DNA from: Streptomyces cacaoi
GTDB lineage: Bacteria; Actinomycetota; Actinomycetes; Streptomycetales; Streptomycetaceae
DNA length: 64,000 bases
NCBI RefSeq assembly: GCF_006539165.1
Contig: NZ_BJMM01000014.1
Location: forward strand, 1-64,000
Reading direction: 5' to 3'
Every line of letters begins with the position of its first letter. Position 1 is the stretch's first letter. The notes below the pieces were generated by a model that was not told where the DNA came from, did not search any database, and saw only the letters and a program-made list of their open reading frames with translations. Both the position numbers and the translations under genes were made by a program. Shown here piece after piece: positions 25,616 through 33,592 of this stretch.

Positions 25616-26686
25616 GTGAGCCAGGAGACCGCCACCGGGAGCGGACGGCGTCCGCCGCGCACCGTGTCCGTCATCGCCCACCGCGGCGCCTCGATGGAGG
25701 CGCCCGAACACACCCTCGCCGCGTACCGCAGAGCCATCGAGGAGGGCGCCGACGGGCTGGAGTGCGATGTCCGGCTCACCGCCGACGGCCATCTGGTGTG
25801 CGTGCACGACCGCCGCGTCAACCGCACGTCCAACGGGCGCGGCGCGGTCTCCGCCCTGGAGCTGGCGGACCTGGCCGCGCTCGACTTCGGCTCCTGGAAG
25901 GACCGGCACGCCGACCCGTACGAACTGCCGGACAGCGCCGTCGACACCGACGCGACGGACGGCCGCACGGGACTGGCCGGGCCCCTGCTGCCCGTCTCCG
26001 AACGCCCCGCGGAACGCCCCGCGGAACGCCCCATGGGACACCTCGCGGAGCACCCCGGAGAACACGCGGCCGAACGCCCCGGCACCCGCCCGGACAGCCG
26101 TCGGAGCGGCCGTCCCGACGGCCGCTCGGACAGCGACCCGGCGGCAGGCCCCGGCACCGCTCACGGGCCGGACGCCGTCGACCCGGAGCGCACCTCCGTC
26201 CTCACTCTCGAACGGCTGCTCCAACTGGTGGCCGAGGCCCCGCGCCCGGTCGAGCTGGCGATCGAGACGAAGCACCCCACGCGCTGGGCGGGACACGTCG
26301 AGAAACGGCTCCTGGAACTCCTCGACCGCTACCGGCTGCGCACCCCCGTACGGGTCATGAGCTTCTCCGCCCGCTCCCTGCACCGGGTCCGCGCGGGCGC
26401 ACCGCATCTGCCGACCGTCTATCTGATGCCGTTCCTGCTGCCCCGGCACCGGGACGGCAGGCTGCCTCCCGGGGTGCGGATCGCCGGTCCGAGCATGCGT
26501 CTGCTGCGCGCCCATCCGGAGTACGTGGAGCGCGCGCACCGTGCGGGCAACCAGGTGCACGCGTGGACGGCGGACGAGCCGGAGGACGTCGAGCTGTGTC
26601 TGCGGCTGGGGGTCGACGCCATCATCACCAACCGCCCCCAGCAGGTCCTCGCACAGGTACGCCGGGCCGCGACGGGCGACGGCTGA
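25616..26686 (+). CDS. Glycerophosphodiester phosphodiesterase
   Basis: Hydrolyses glycerophosphodiesters to sn-glycerol 3-phosphate and an alcohol. GTG 25616 gives a 356-residue protein starting VSQETATGSG. Motifs are IAHRGASMEAPEHTLAAYRRAIEEGADGLECDVRLTADGHLVCVHD, giving the catalytic HRG, E and D metal ligands and second His, then ELAIETKHPTRW and the C-terminal VHAWTADEPEDVELCLRLGVDAIITN. The family is normally about 230-260 residues; the excess is a low-complexity Arg/Pro/Glu-rich insert of about 80 residues (25930-26185) after the DFGSW strand, with ERPAERP-type repeats. There is no signal peptide, so it is cytoplasmic. Active-site residues are all present. Confidence 0.93.
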   Translation: MSQETATGSGRRPPRTVSVIAHRGASMEAPEHTLAAYRRAIEEGADGLECDVRLTADGHLVCVHDRRVNRTSNGRGAVSALELADLAALDFGSWKDRHADPYELPDSAVDTDATDGRTGLAGPLLPVSERPAERPAERPMGHLAEHPGEHAAERPGTRPDSRRSGRPDGRSDSDPAAGPGTAHGPDAVDPERTSVLTLERLLQLVAEAPRPVELAIETKHPTRWAGHVEKRLLELLDRYRLRTPVRVMSFSARSLHRVRAGAPHLPTVYLMPFLLPRHRDGRLPPGVRIAGPSMRLLRAHPEYVERAHRAGNQVHAWTADEPEDVELCLRLGVDAIITNRPQQVLAQVRRAATGDG

Positions 26687-26941
26687 ACCGCAGCCGAACC
26701 ACGGCCGGAGCGCGACCGCGACGCGACGGCGGCTCGACGGGAGCGCGGCGGGAGCGCGGCGGAACCGCGGCGCCGGCCGGGTGCATGCCGGCGGTGGAGG
26801 CGGGCACGCGTGCGGTGTGCTCCGGCGCACTCGTCGCTTAGGACGGAATGGCGAGCGCGTCAAGTGAACACGGGTGTCCGGTTTCCGATCCACCCACAGG
26901 GGGCATTCATCCCCTGGCGTGGGGCGAAGGAGGTCTCGGGG

Positions 26942-27781
26942 GTGGCGTTGGTGGTGGCACAGGAAGTGCCGACTTCGTCGACCATGACCGTGCCCCATGG
27001 GCCGGTCGGCGTGGGGGTGGCAAGGCGCAGAATGCGCGAGGATCTGCTCGCGTGCGGCGCTCCCGACGCGGTCGTGGACGATGCGATCTTGATCCTTTCC
27101 GAACTGCTCAGCAACGCGTGCCGGCACGCGCGCCCGCTGAGCCATGGATGTCCGGACGAGCCCGTCGGCAACGGCGCGCCGGGCGGCGGCCTGCACGGCA
27201 GGAACGGCACCCACGCCTCCGAGCCGTACGGGGCGCACGGCGGCGTCCACCGGGCGCACGGCATCCATGGCCCGCACGGCGTACCGGCGCCCAACGGCGC
27301 GCACGGACAGCACGGTTCGCACGGCGCGCAGAACGGCCACGGGCCGCCCGGGCCCAACAGCCCGCACGGCCCGCACACCCCGCACGGCGCGCAGAACGGC
27401 CACGGTCCGCACGGCCCCGGCGGCAGATCCGGCGCCGAGCGCGGCACCGGCGCGCACGGCGGTACGGGCGCCGGGCAGCCGGTCGTCAGAGCGGCGTGGA
27501 GCCGGGACGCCCGGGGTGAGGTGACCATCTCCGTCACCGACGGCGGTGGACCCACCCGTCCGCTTCCGGCCAAGCCGTCCGTGACGGCGCGCGGTGGCCG
27601 AGGGCTGTCCATCATCACGGCGCTCGCGCGGGACTGGGGCGTACGCACCGAGCGGGACGAGCGGGGGGACGGCCAGCCCGGCGTGACGGTCTGGGCCGTG
27701 CTGCCACCGGGCAGTTCGTTCTCCGGCCGGCTCGCCACGGACATGGGCTTCGACCTGGCGGCCCTGGAGGACCTGGCGTAG
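26942..27781 (+). CDS. HATPase_c ATP-binding regulator with His/Gly-rich insert
   Basis: RsbW/anti-sigma-like ATPase of the type abundant in Streptomyces. GTG 26942 has a perfect AAGGAGGT at 7 nt, so I prefer it over GTG 26864 in the same frame. The 279-residue protein has the N-box ILSELLSNACRHA (about 49-61), the G1 box ISVTDGGGP and the G2 box GRGLSIITALARDWGV. Between N-box and G1 lies an insert of about 110 residues with 18 histidines, mostly as HG dipeptides (PHG, AHG, GHG), plus Asn/Pro/Gly. Two exact 25-bp repeats inside it (27318-27342 and 27381-27405) point to expansion by duplication. Such ATPases usually phosphorylate anti-sigma antagonists; the partner is unknown. The insert might bind metal. 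Confidence 0.88.
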   Translation: MALVVAQEVPTSSTMTVPHGPVGVGVARRRMREDLLACGAPDAVVDDAILILSELLSNACRHARPLSHGCPDEPVGNGAPGGGLHGRNGTHASEPYGAHGGVHRAHGIHGPHGVPAPNGAHGQHGSHGAQNGHGPPGPNSPHGPHTPHGAQNGHGPHGPGGRSGAERGTGAHGGTGAGQPVVRAAWSRDARGEVTISVTDGGGPTRPLPAKPSVTARGGRGLSIITALARDWGVRTERDERGDGQPGVTVWAVLPPGSSFSGRLATDMGFDLAALEDLA

Positions 27782-27797
27782 CCCGGAGGATCCGTGT

Positions 27798-27821
27798 CTG
27801 CGCGGCCGTCCGGCCGCGCAG
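27798..27821. terminator. Hairpin after the HATPase gene
   Basis: An 11-bp perfect stem, CTGCGCGGCCG with its complement, and a 2-nt loop, 16 nt after the stop codon. A likely terminator between this gene and the DUF5926 gene. Confidence 0.7.
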
Positions 27822-27842
27822 CGGCGCGCGGACGACAGCGGC

Positions 27843-27848
27843 TAGGAT
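27843..27848 (+). promoter_or_regulatory. -10 element TAGGAT of the DUF5926 gene
   Basis: TAGGAT lies 41 nt before the ATG at 27890, giving a leader of about 35 nt with GGAG at 27875. No clear -35 is seen. Confidence 0.45.
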
Positions 27849-27889
27849 CGCGGATCCCGAACCGCCGCACACCTGGAGTACCGCTCGCC

Positions 27890-28876
27890 ATGGCAAAGAA
27901 GCGCCGCCCCCAGACAGCAGCCGCGGGAACCGCGAACCGGGCAGCCGGTGACATCCCCGTCGTGGGCGCGCGTCAGCCGTGCCCCTGCGGGTCGGGCCGC
28001 CGCTACAAGGCGTGCCACGGCCGGGCCGCCGCGCAGGCCGCGACCGAACTGGTGCGCCGCCCGTTCGAGGGGCTGGCCGGGGAGAGCGACTGGGTCGCCC
28101 TGCGGGAGCTGGTTCCGGCCGCCACGGCGCGGCTGACGCTCAAGGACGGGCTGCCGGAGGGCGTTCCGGCGGTGACGCTGGCGACGGTGCTGCCGATGGC
28201 CTGGCCCGCGCTGCGCCGCGAGAGCGGTGAGATCCTGCTGGGTCTCCAGAACGACACCGCGACCGGCGACATCAGCCGCGATCTGGCGGACACGCTGCGC
28301 CGGGCGCTGGAGGCCGAGCCGGGCACCCCGGTCGACGCGGGCCGCCCGGCTCCCGACGGTCCGCGGCTCCAGGATCTGCTGGACCCGCACGCGCCGTTCG
28401 AACCCCAGGTGCACACGGGGTTCGAGTTCTGGCTCGATGACGAGGAGAAGCCCACGGGAGAGGTCGCGGCCTCGCTGGAGAGTGCCAATTCGGCCGCCAT
28501 TCCGACGGCCCGGCTGTCCGGAGTGGAGGGGGCGTACTGGTGCGAGGCGCCCGAAAAGAACCACCTGCGGTGGGTCATGACGCACCCGGAGGAGCAACTC
28601 CTGGACGCGCTCGCGCGGCTGCACGCCGCAGGGCTGTCCACTCTGGGTAACGGCTCGACGACGGAGGGATCCCGTCTGGTGGGCTCGTTCCGCGCCCACG
28701 GTCTGACGGTGCCCGTCTGGGACCTCCCCTCCGGGATGACCTCGCAGGACTGCGAGAAGCCCGCGGCGGAGTTCGCCGAGCGGCTGGCCGAGGCGCTCAC
28801 GAACACCGCCGAACTGACGGCCGACGAGCGCCGGGCCCGCAGCGGTCTCACCAACCGTCAGATCACGCTCAGCTAG
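27890..28876 (+). CDS. DUF5926 protein with SEC-C zinc motif
   Basis: A 328-residue cytoplasmic protein starting MAKKRRPQ. The N-terminal SEC-C motif RQPCPCGSGRRYKACHG (about residues 25-41) supplies the CxC...CH zinc ligands, as at the C-terminus of SecA and in many stand-alone proteins. The rest matches the actinobacterial DUF5926 pattern: ATVLPMAWPALRRESGEILLGLQ, FEFWLDDEEKPTGEV, AYWCEAPEKNHLRWVMTHPEEQLLDALARLHA and LVGSFRAHGLTVPVWDL. The biochemical role is unknown; SEC-C suggests contact with the translocase, ribosome or another zinc-recognised partner. A GGAG lies 12 nt before the ATG. It stands alone, with a hairpin upstream at 27798-27821. Confidence 0.88.
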   Translation: MAKKRRPQTAAAGTANRAAGDIPVVGARQPCPCGSGRRYKACHGRAAAQAATELVRRPFEGLAGESDWVALRELVPAATARLTLKDGLPEGVPAVTLATVLPMAWPALRRESGEILLGLQNDTATGDISRDLADTLRRALEAEPGTPVDAGRPAPDGPRLQDLLDPHAPFEPQVHTGFEFWLDDEEKPTGEVAASLESANSAAIPTARLSGVEGAYWCEAPEKNHLRWVMTHPEEQLLDALARLHAAGLSTLGNGSTTEGSRLVGSFRAHGLTVPVWDLPSGMTSQDCEKPAAEFAERLAEALTNTAELTADERRARSGLTNRQITLS

Positions 28877-28991
28877 GGCCGTTCGGCTGCGCTTGGGGAG
28901 ATTCCGGGGAGAAAACGTGACCGTGACACCGGTCACACCGGAACCCCAACTTCCCGTACTCGCAAGTAAATCGACGTCCGGATCTGGGCGA

Positions 28992-29071
28992 TTGAATTTG
29001 CTAACGGCCGATCTCTTGTTACCGTTCTAGGAGCCCGGTCGCTGGTGCATCCCCCGTCGCCAGCGACCGGG
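28992..29071 (+). ncRNA. Candidate small RNA or bidirectional terminator between convergent genes
   Basis: An AT-richer stretch with a possible promoter (TTGAAT at 28992-28997, TTGTTA 18 nt later) leads into a 12-bp perfect stem, CCCGGTCGCTGG with its complement (29034-29045 and 29060-29071), a 14-nt loop, then TTCTT. The stem alone would terminate the DUF5926 gene or the opposing secreted-protein gene. The promoter-like sequence just before it raises the option of a short independent transcript. Similarity to a known riboswitch could not be established. Confidence 0.35.
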
Positions 29072-29122
29072 TTCTTCCATGTGCGGCACCTGCCGCCCGG
29101 ACCAACTCGCGCCCGCGGCCCG

Positions 29123-29797
29123 TCAGTTGCTGCCCGCCCGCAGCACCTTGCGCGCACCGTCCGCCGAGGCGACCTCCACCATCGCGTACGGGCCGCGCCG
29201 CCCGTCCTCCGGCCCGGCCGAGCGCTGCCGGCCGTCCTCCCGCGAGCCCTCCCGGCCGCCCGCACGCGGCGCTCCGGGGGTTTCACATGTCCCGTGCTCG
29301 GCGCCGGGCCGCAGCGTGCAGTGCACCCGCGTGGTGGTGCCGCCGGGCCGGGTCAGCGTCAGCACCGCCGGAAGCGCGCGGTGCGAGGGATTCGTGTAGT
29401 ACGTACGCGCCCAGCTGCCGTCCTCCCCGGTCACCACGCACGTCTGCACCTTCACCCCCGACGAGGAGGCGATTTCCGGGCCGCAGGTGCCGACCGGCCG
29501 GGCGTGGCCCACGAACCCGCCGTCCCGGCCGTGTGCGCCGCCGCGCCGCTGCTCGCCGGCGTCGCCGCTCGAACGGCCTTGCCCCGGGCCGTCCTTCCGC
29601 TCGTCCCGCCCCGACCGGTCCGCCGCGGCGGACGGCGATGGATGCTCCCGCTCCGCGCGCAGCTGCGCGACCTCGCTGGCGAGCCGCGCGTCCTCGCCGG
29701 CCACGGCCGCGGCGAGCGGCAGGGCGGCGGCGAGCGCGACCGTGCTGGCGAGTGTGATCACACGGAGCCTGGAGGCGCGCTGGTGCGGCTGGTGCAT
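29123..29797 (-). CDS. Secreted protein of unknown function
   Basis: A 224-residue protein with signal peptide (SRLRVITLASTVALAAALPLAAAVA). A short predicted helix (EDARLASEVAQLRAERE) leads into a charged Gly/Arg/Asp-rich spacer of about 50 residues, then a compact part: GTCGPEIASSSGVKVQTCVV, EDGSWARTYYTNPSHRALPAVLTLTRPGGTTTRVHCTLRPGAEHGTCETP. The four cysteines suggest two disulfides and a beta-rich fold. A second charged spacer precedes a terminal YAMVEVASADGARKVLRAG. AGGTGGG lies upstream of the ATG. It faces the DUF5926 gene convergently. No family assigned; an extracytoplasmic binding or regulatory role is a guess. Confidence 0.75.
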   Translation of the reverse strand: MHQPHQRASRLRVITLASTVALAAALPLAAAVAGEDARLASEVAQLRAEREHPSPSAAADRSGRDERKDGPGQGRSSGDAGEQRRGGAHGRDGGFVGHARPVGTCGPEIASSSGVKVQTCVVTGEDGSWARTYYTNPSHRALPAVLTLTRPGGTTTRVHCTLRPGAEHGTCETPGAPRAGGREGSREDGRQRSAGPEDGRRGPYAMVEVASADGARKVLRAGSN

Positions 29798-30041
29798 AGG
29801 AACCCACCTGGGTCGTCAGAGCGGTGCGGGGAGCGGCGCCGCGCGGTGGACCCCGGGAACGGCGAACGAGCGCGGCGGATCGGGCAGATGGGCCGAACAT
29901 AACGGCAGAACCCGCGTGCGCGAGGCCGCCGGGCGCCTCTTTCCCCTACAAGCCAGCCCCGTTCCAACCCTTAAGAGTGAAGATCGCAGTGGCGCGCGCC
30001 CTTGTACGCCCGCGCACTGCCGCCCCCGTGCGCCGTCGTCC

Positions 30042-30785
30042 TCAGTACGCCAGCCTGCTGCCGGTGTCCGGGGTCGCGACGCTCTCCTCGACGAGGACGT
30101 CCAGCAGGCTCTCCAGGCGCGGCAGCCAGGGCCGCCCCGACGGGCCGGGCTCCGGGGAACGCTCCCAGCGCACCTTGTCGGAGCCGGTGCGGGAGGGAGG
30201 CAGCACGATGTAGCCGCCGTCGCCGTGGAACCGCAGCGAACTGGGCACCAGATCCTGCGCGTAGAGCAGCTCCCCCAGCTCCTCGATGGCGTACGGCGCC
30301 ACCAGCACGGAGAACCGGGTGGGCGTGGCCACGACCGGGCCGAGCCGCACGCCCGTCGCCTCGAACCGGGCCAGCGCCCGCGCACCGGCCACGGCGGGGA
30401 GGCTCAGCGCGCTCACCGCGGTGCCGCCGGTCGCCACGACGAGCGGTGCCTGCGGGCGGTTGTCCCACCACCAGCGCACCATGCCGGGCTCCGTCGTGGC
30501 CGCCAGCAGGACGGGATCGAAGGGGTGCGCGCCGGGCACCACGCACTCCGGGTCGCGGCACGCGCACAGCGCCGGGCCGGTACCGCCCTGCCCCGCCGCG
30601 TGCCCCGGCCCGTCGGGCGCCGGCCCCGCACCGGGTACGACGGGCCATCGCCACTGTGTGGCAGCGGTCAGCGCCGCGCTGCGCATCGGGGAACCGTGCG
30701 GGTGCCGCCCGGATCCGGACCCTGCGCGGGCCGCGAACGGCCCCCGGGACCAGGGGAAGCGTCGCCTTCCGAGGATCTCGCGCAT
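30042..30785 (-). CDS. Bifunctional DNA primase/polymerase (prim-pol) domain protein
   Basis: A 247-residue protein with a prim-pol-like (AEP superfamily) core seen widely in Streptomyces chromosomes. Motifs are SAALTAATQWRWPVVPGAG, CACRDPECVVPGAHPFDPVLLAATTEPGMVRWWWDNRPQAPL and GDGGYIVLPPSRTGSDKVRWERSP, matching the prim-pol family's H-P-x-x-x-x and G-x-I-x-P-P-S pattern. The helicase half found in phage/plasmid versions is absent, and catalytic acidic residues are not clear, so it may be a regulatory or degenerate relative. It is cytoplasmic, and AAGGA precedes the ATG. It is transcribed alone, away from the phosphatase gene on the other side of a 624-bp gap. No integrase or plasmid genes are nearby. 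Confidence 0.82.
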   Translation of the reverse strand: MREILGRRRFPWSRGPFAARAGSGSGRHPHGSPMRSAALTAATQWRWPVVPGAGPAPDGPGHAAGQGGTGPALCACRDPECVVPGAHPFDPVLLAATTEPGMVRWWWDNRPQAPLVVATGGTAVSALSLPAVAGARALARFEATGVRLGPVVATPTRFSVLVAPYAIEELGELLYAQDLVPSSLRFHGDGGYIVLPPSRTGSDKVRWERSPEPGPSGRPWLPRLESLLDVLVEESVATPDTGSRLAY

Positions 30786-31409
30786 GAGCGCTCGTTCCTT
30801 TCCGTGAACGCCAACTGACCGTGTTCAACCGAGGTCTAGCCGCTGCACCGTGCGCACCGTCCGTGATCGTGCCCGTCCCGCGTGCGACTGCGGGCCGTGT
30901 CGGGTACGGACCGCGTCCGGGAACCGGCAGGGACGGCAGGAGCAGGGAAAACCGGCGAACGGTGGCGCGCGTGTCCGCACGCCGTGTGGATCACCTGGAC
31001 TGCCACCGTGCCGGTACTGCTCGTACGTGCCTGCTACGTTCCGGAACCGCTTGCCCGCCCGCGCCTGCCGCGCCGGTGCTGCTTGGTGCAATCCTGCCGG
31101 GAATGATGGCGGGCCGAGCCCGCTGCCTATTGGGACGCCCCGTCTCCCTGCAGGGTTCCGTACCCGCGACAGCGATGCCAACGCGCTGCCGAAGAGCCTC
31201 AGTGCATCGCAATACACCTGCCATGGCGGCGATTTTGCGCCAACTTCCCCGCCTACCGCGGGTTCCGGCGCTGTCGCACCGCGTGTTTTTCGCGCCTCCC
31301 CGCGAGCGGATGGCGTGCGCGGGCGCGCCCCCGGTGTCGCCGGGGAGTGCTGGACATCACGTCAACGGTATGTGTACATGTAGGGGCATTGATAGCGGAG
31401 CAGCATGAC
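30786..31409. other. Intergenic region upstream of the GAF-SpoIIE phosphatase
   Basis: Over 600 bp between divergent genes. A plus-strand frame at 30850-31383 is open, but its translation (Cys/Pro/Arg-rich, no motifs) and the lack of a ribosome site argue against a gene. The final 100 bp are AT-richer and probably hold the phosphatase promoter. Confidence 0.45.
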
Positions 31410-33284
31410 ATGGGGGTTTGCGATGCTATGGGAACCGATCACATGCCGCGCTGGCCGTCGCCCATGAGCTCCCCGCACCTTCCGAAAGTGGCCGGAATCC
31501 AACCGGCGATTTCTCCCCCCTCGCAGACGTCCTCCTCGGACGATCCGGACTCCGCAGACTCCTCGGACGCCTCCGGGAATCCCTCCTCGCGCTCCGCCGC
31601 AGGCCGCTCGTCCGCGACCGGCGCCTCCGCCGACGCCGACGGCCCCACCGACCGCGACCGCGTCGCCGAACTCTCCGCGCTGCACGACCTCACCACCCGC
31701 CTGGTGCGCACCGACACCCTCGACTCGGCCCTGCACGAGACGCTCCGGGCCGGCGCCCTGCTGCTCGGCGCCCGGCGCGGCCTGATCGCCCTCGAACCCG
31801 GCACGGACGGCGGCTCCCCGGACGCCCCCGAGCGCACCATCGGGCTGGGCCTCGGCCGCGCCGACCTCGGCCAGATCGAGACGGTGCCGCGCACCTCCGC
31901 CACCTACACCCGGGTCCTGGACGCCAGGACCGCCGGCGCGGCACACGCCCGCACCGCCACCGCCCCCGCCGGGGACCGGGCGACGGCGTACGACGGCGGG
32001 TACGGCGACGGCGCAGCGGAGCCGGAGCGGAACGCCGCCCTCCGTGCGGGCTCCCCGCCCCTCGACGCCCCGTCGCACCACCCGGATCCGGCCGGTGATC
32101 CGCCCGCCCCCGTCTTCCCCGGGCTCGCCTGCCCCGACATCGCGGCCGACGAGCGGCTCTCGCCCCGGCACCGCGAGGTCGCGGCCCGGCTCGGGTACGC
32201 CGCCACCTACGCGGTGCCGTTGACCACCGAGGCCGGCAGCCGCCTCGGTGCCGCCGTCTGGCTCTACGACGAGCCGGGCGAACCCACCCGGCGCCAGCGC
32301 GCGCTGCTGGAGCGCTATCTGCGGCACGCCACCGAGCACTCCGCACGGCTGGGCGAACTCACCCGCACCCGGGCCCGGATGGCGACCCTGCGCGAGGAAC
32401 TGCTGCCCAGCACGCTGCCGCGGGTGCCGGGGGTCTCCCTCGCGGTGCGCCATCTGTCGGGTCCGCGGGGCGGCGGGGACTGGTACGACGCGCTGCCGCT
32501 GCCCGAGCGGGCGCTGGGGCTCTCCGTCGGCGGCGTGACCGGCGGCGGGCCCGAGGCGGTCGCGGCGATGGGCCGGATGCGGGCCGCGCTGCGTGCCTAC
32601 GCCGTGATGGAGGGCGAGGATCCGGTCGCCGTCCTCTCCGATCTGGAGCTGCTGCTGCGGCTGACCGAGCCGGCCCGCTCGGCCACCGCGCTGTTCGCCT
32701 ACGCCGAGCCCGCCGGCCGCCGCGTCCTGCTGGCCGGTGCGGGCCACTGCCCGCCGCTGATCATCGGGCCGCACCGGGTGGAGCCGGTGGAGACCGCCGT
32801 CTCCGCCCCGCTCGGCATGCTCGCCTGCTGGGAGGCGCCCAGCGCCGAGGTGCTGCTGCGGGAGGGCGAGACCCTGCTGTGCTACACCGACGGGCTGCTG
32901 CACCGCACCGGGCACTCCCGGGACCGCGCCTTCGCGCGGCTGCGCTCCGCCGCCGCGAGCGCCCCGCGCCAGGCGTGGAAGGACCCGGAGCTGCTGGTCG
33001 ACCACGTGCTGCACACCGTCCTGCCGGAACCGGCCGCCGGGCGGGGTGACGGCGAGGGTGCGGTCGATACCGCCGGTGCAGCAGCTGGGACAGCGGGTGC
33101 TGCCGGTGCAGCCGACCCTGCCGGTGCTGGTGGTGCTGCCGGTGGCGCCCGTGCGGCCGGGGCGGCGGACGGGTCCGGCGGGTCCGCGGGGGCCGGTGAG
33201 CCCGGTGGGACTGGCGGGTCCGGTGGGGCTGGCGGGTCCCGTGGGTCCGGTGAGGACGTCGTGCTGCTCGCCGCCCGCTTCTGA
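31410..33284 (+). CDS. GAF-domain SpoIIE-type (PP2C) protein phosphatase
   Basis: Cytoplasmic Ser/Thr phosphatase of the RsbU/SpoIIE class, expected to dephosphorylate an anti-anti-sigma factor. ATG 31410 follows GGAG at 7 nt and gives 624 residues. A Ser/Pro/Asp-rich head precedes a GAF domain (about 85-340; SALHDLTTRLVRTDTLDSAL... with a low-complexity insert). The phosphatase domain starts at ELLPSTLPRVPGVSLAVRHL; GGDWYDALPL supplies the first metal Asp, followed by VGGVTGGGPEAVAAMG (where GDVxGKG is usual, so the second motif is altered), LFAYAEP, GAGHCPPL and LLCYTDGLLHRTG. A Gly/Ala-rich insert of about 75 residues separates this from the final strand GEDVVLLAARF. Activity is plausible but the altered motif 2 is a caution. 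Confidence 0.9.
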   Translation: MGVCDAMGTDHMPRWPSPMSSPHLPKVAGIQPAISPPSQTSSSDDPDSADSSDASGNPSSRSAAGRSSATGASADADGPTDRDRVAELSALHDLTTRLVRTDTLDSALHETLRAGALLLGARRGLIALEPGTDGGSPDAPERTIGLGLGRADLGQIETVPRTSATYTRVLDARTAGAAHARTATAPAGDRATAYDGGYGDGAAEPERNAALRAGSPPLDAPSHHPDPAGDPPAPVFPGLACPDIAADERLSPRHREVAARLGYAATYAVPLTTEAGSRLGAAVWLYDEPGEPTRRQRALLERYLRHATEHSARLGELTRTRARMATLREELLPSTLPRVPGVSLAVRHLSGPRGGGDWYDALPLPERALGLSVGGVTGGGPEAVAAMGRMRAALRAYAVMEGEDPVAVLSDLELLLRLTEPARSATALFAYAEPAGRRVLLAGAGHCPPLIIGPHRVEPVETAVSAPLGMLACWEAPSAEVLLREGETLLCYTDGLLHRTGHSRDRAFARLRSAAASAPRQAWKDPELLVDHVLHTVLPEPAAGRGDGEGAVDTAGAAAGTAGAAGAADPAGAGGAAGGARAAGAADGSGGSAGAGEPGGTGGSGGAGGSRGSGEDVVLLAARF

Positions 33285-33592
33285 CTGCTTCCTGCCGCTT
33301 CCCCCCGCTTCCACCCGCTTCCGATTCCCTCCCCGCACGCCGCCGGGCCTCCGTTCCGGCCGGTCCGTGCGCTGCCGCCGCCCGCCGCGGGGACGCGACG
33401 GGGATCCCGGCGAGGGCCACGGTTTCCGCTGGTCCGCCGCGGGGCCGGTGCCGGGCCCCCGCCGCCCCGCCCGGGCAGGGGACGCGTTCCCGCCCAGGGC
33501 GGGCCGAACGTCACATCCGCACCACTCTGGACCAGCCGGAAGCCACCCATACGATGGAAGGTGGTTTCAACCGTGTCCAAGAGGAGGCAGAC
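33285..33592. other. Intergenic region with CCGCTTCC-type repeats
   Basis: Just after the phosphatase stop, CCGCTTCC-like octamers recur about four times (33286-33325). No gene is supported. The right end holds the leader of the aminopeptidase gene with GAGGAGG. Confidence 0.45.

Noticed and set aside
30850-31383. 177-residue plus-strand frame upstream of the GAF-SpoIIE gene
   Set aside because: No ribosome site, odd Cys/Arg/Pro composition and no family resemblance; treated as non-coding.
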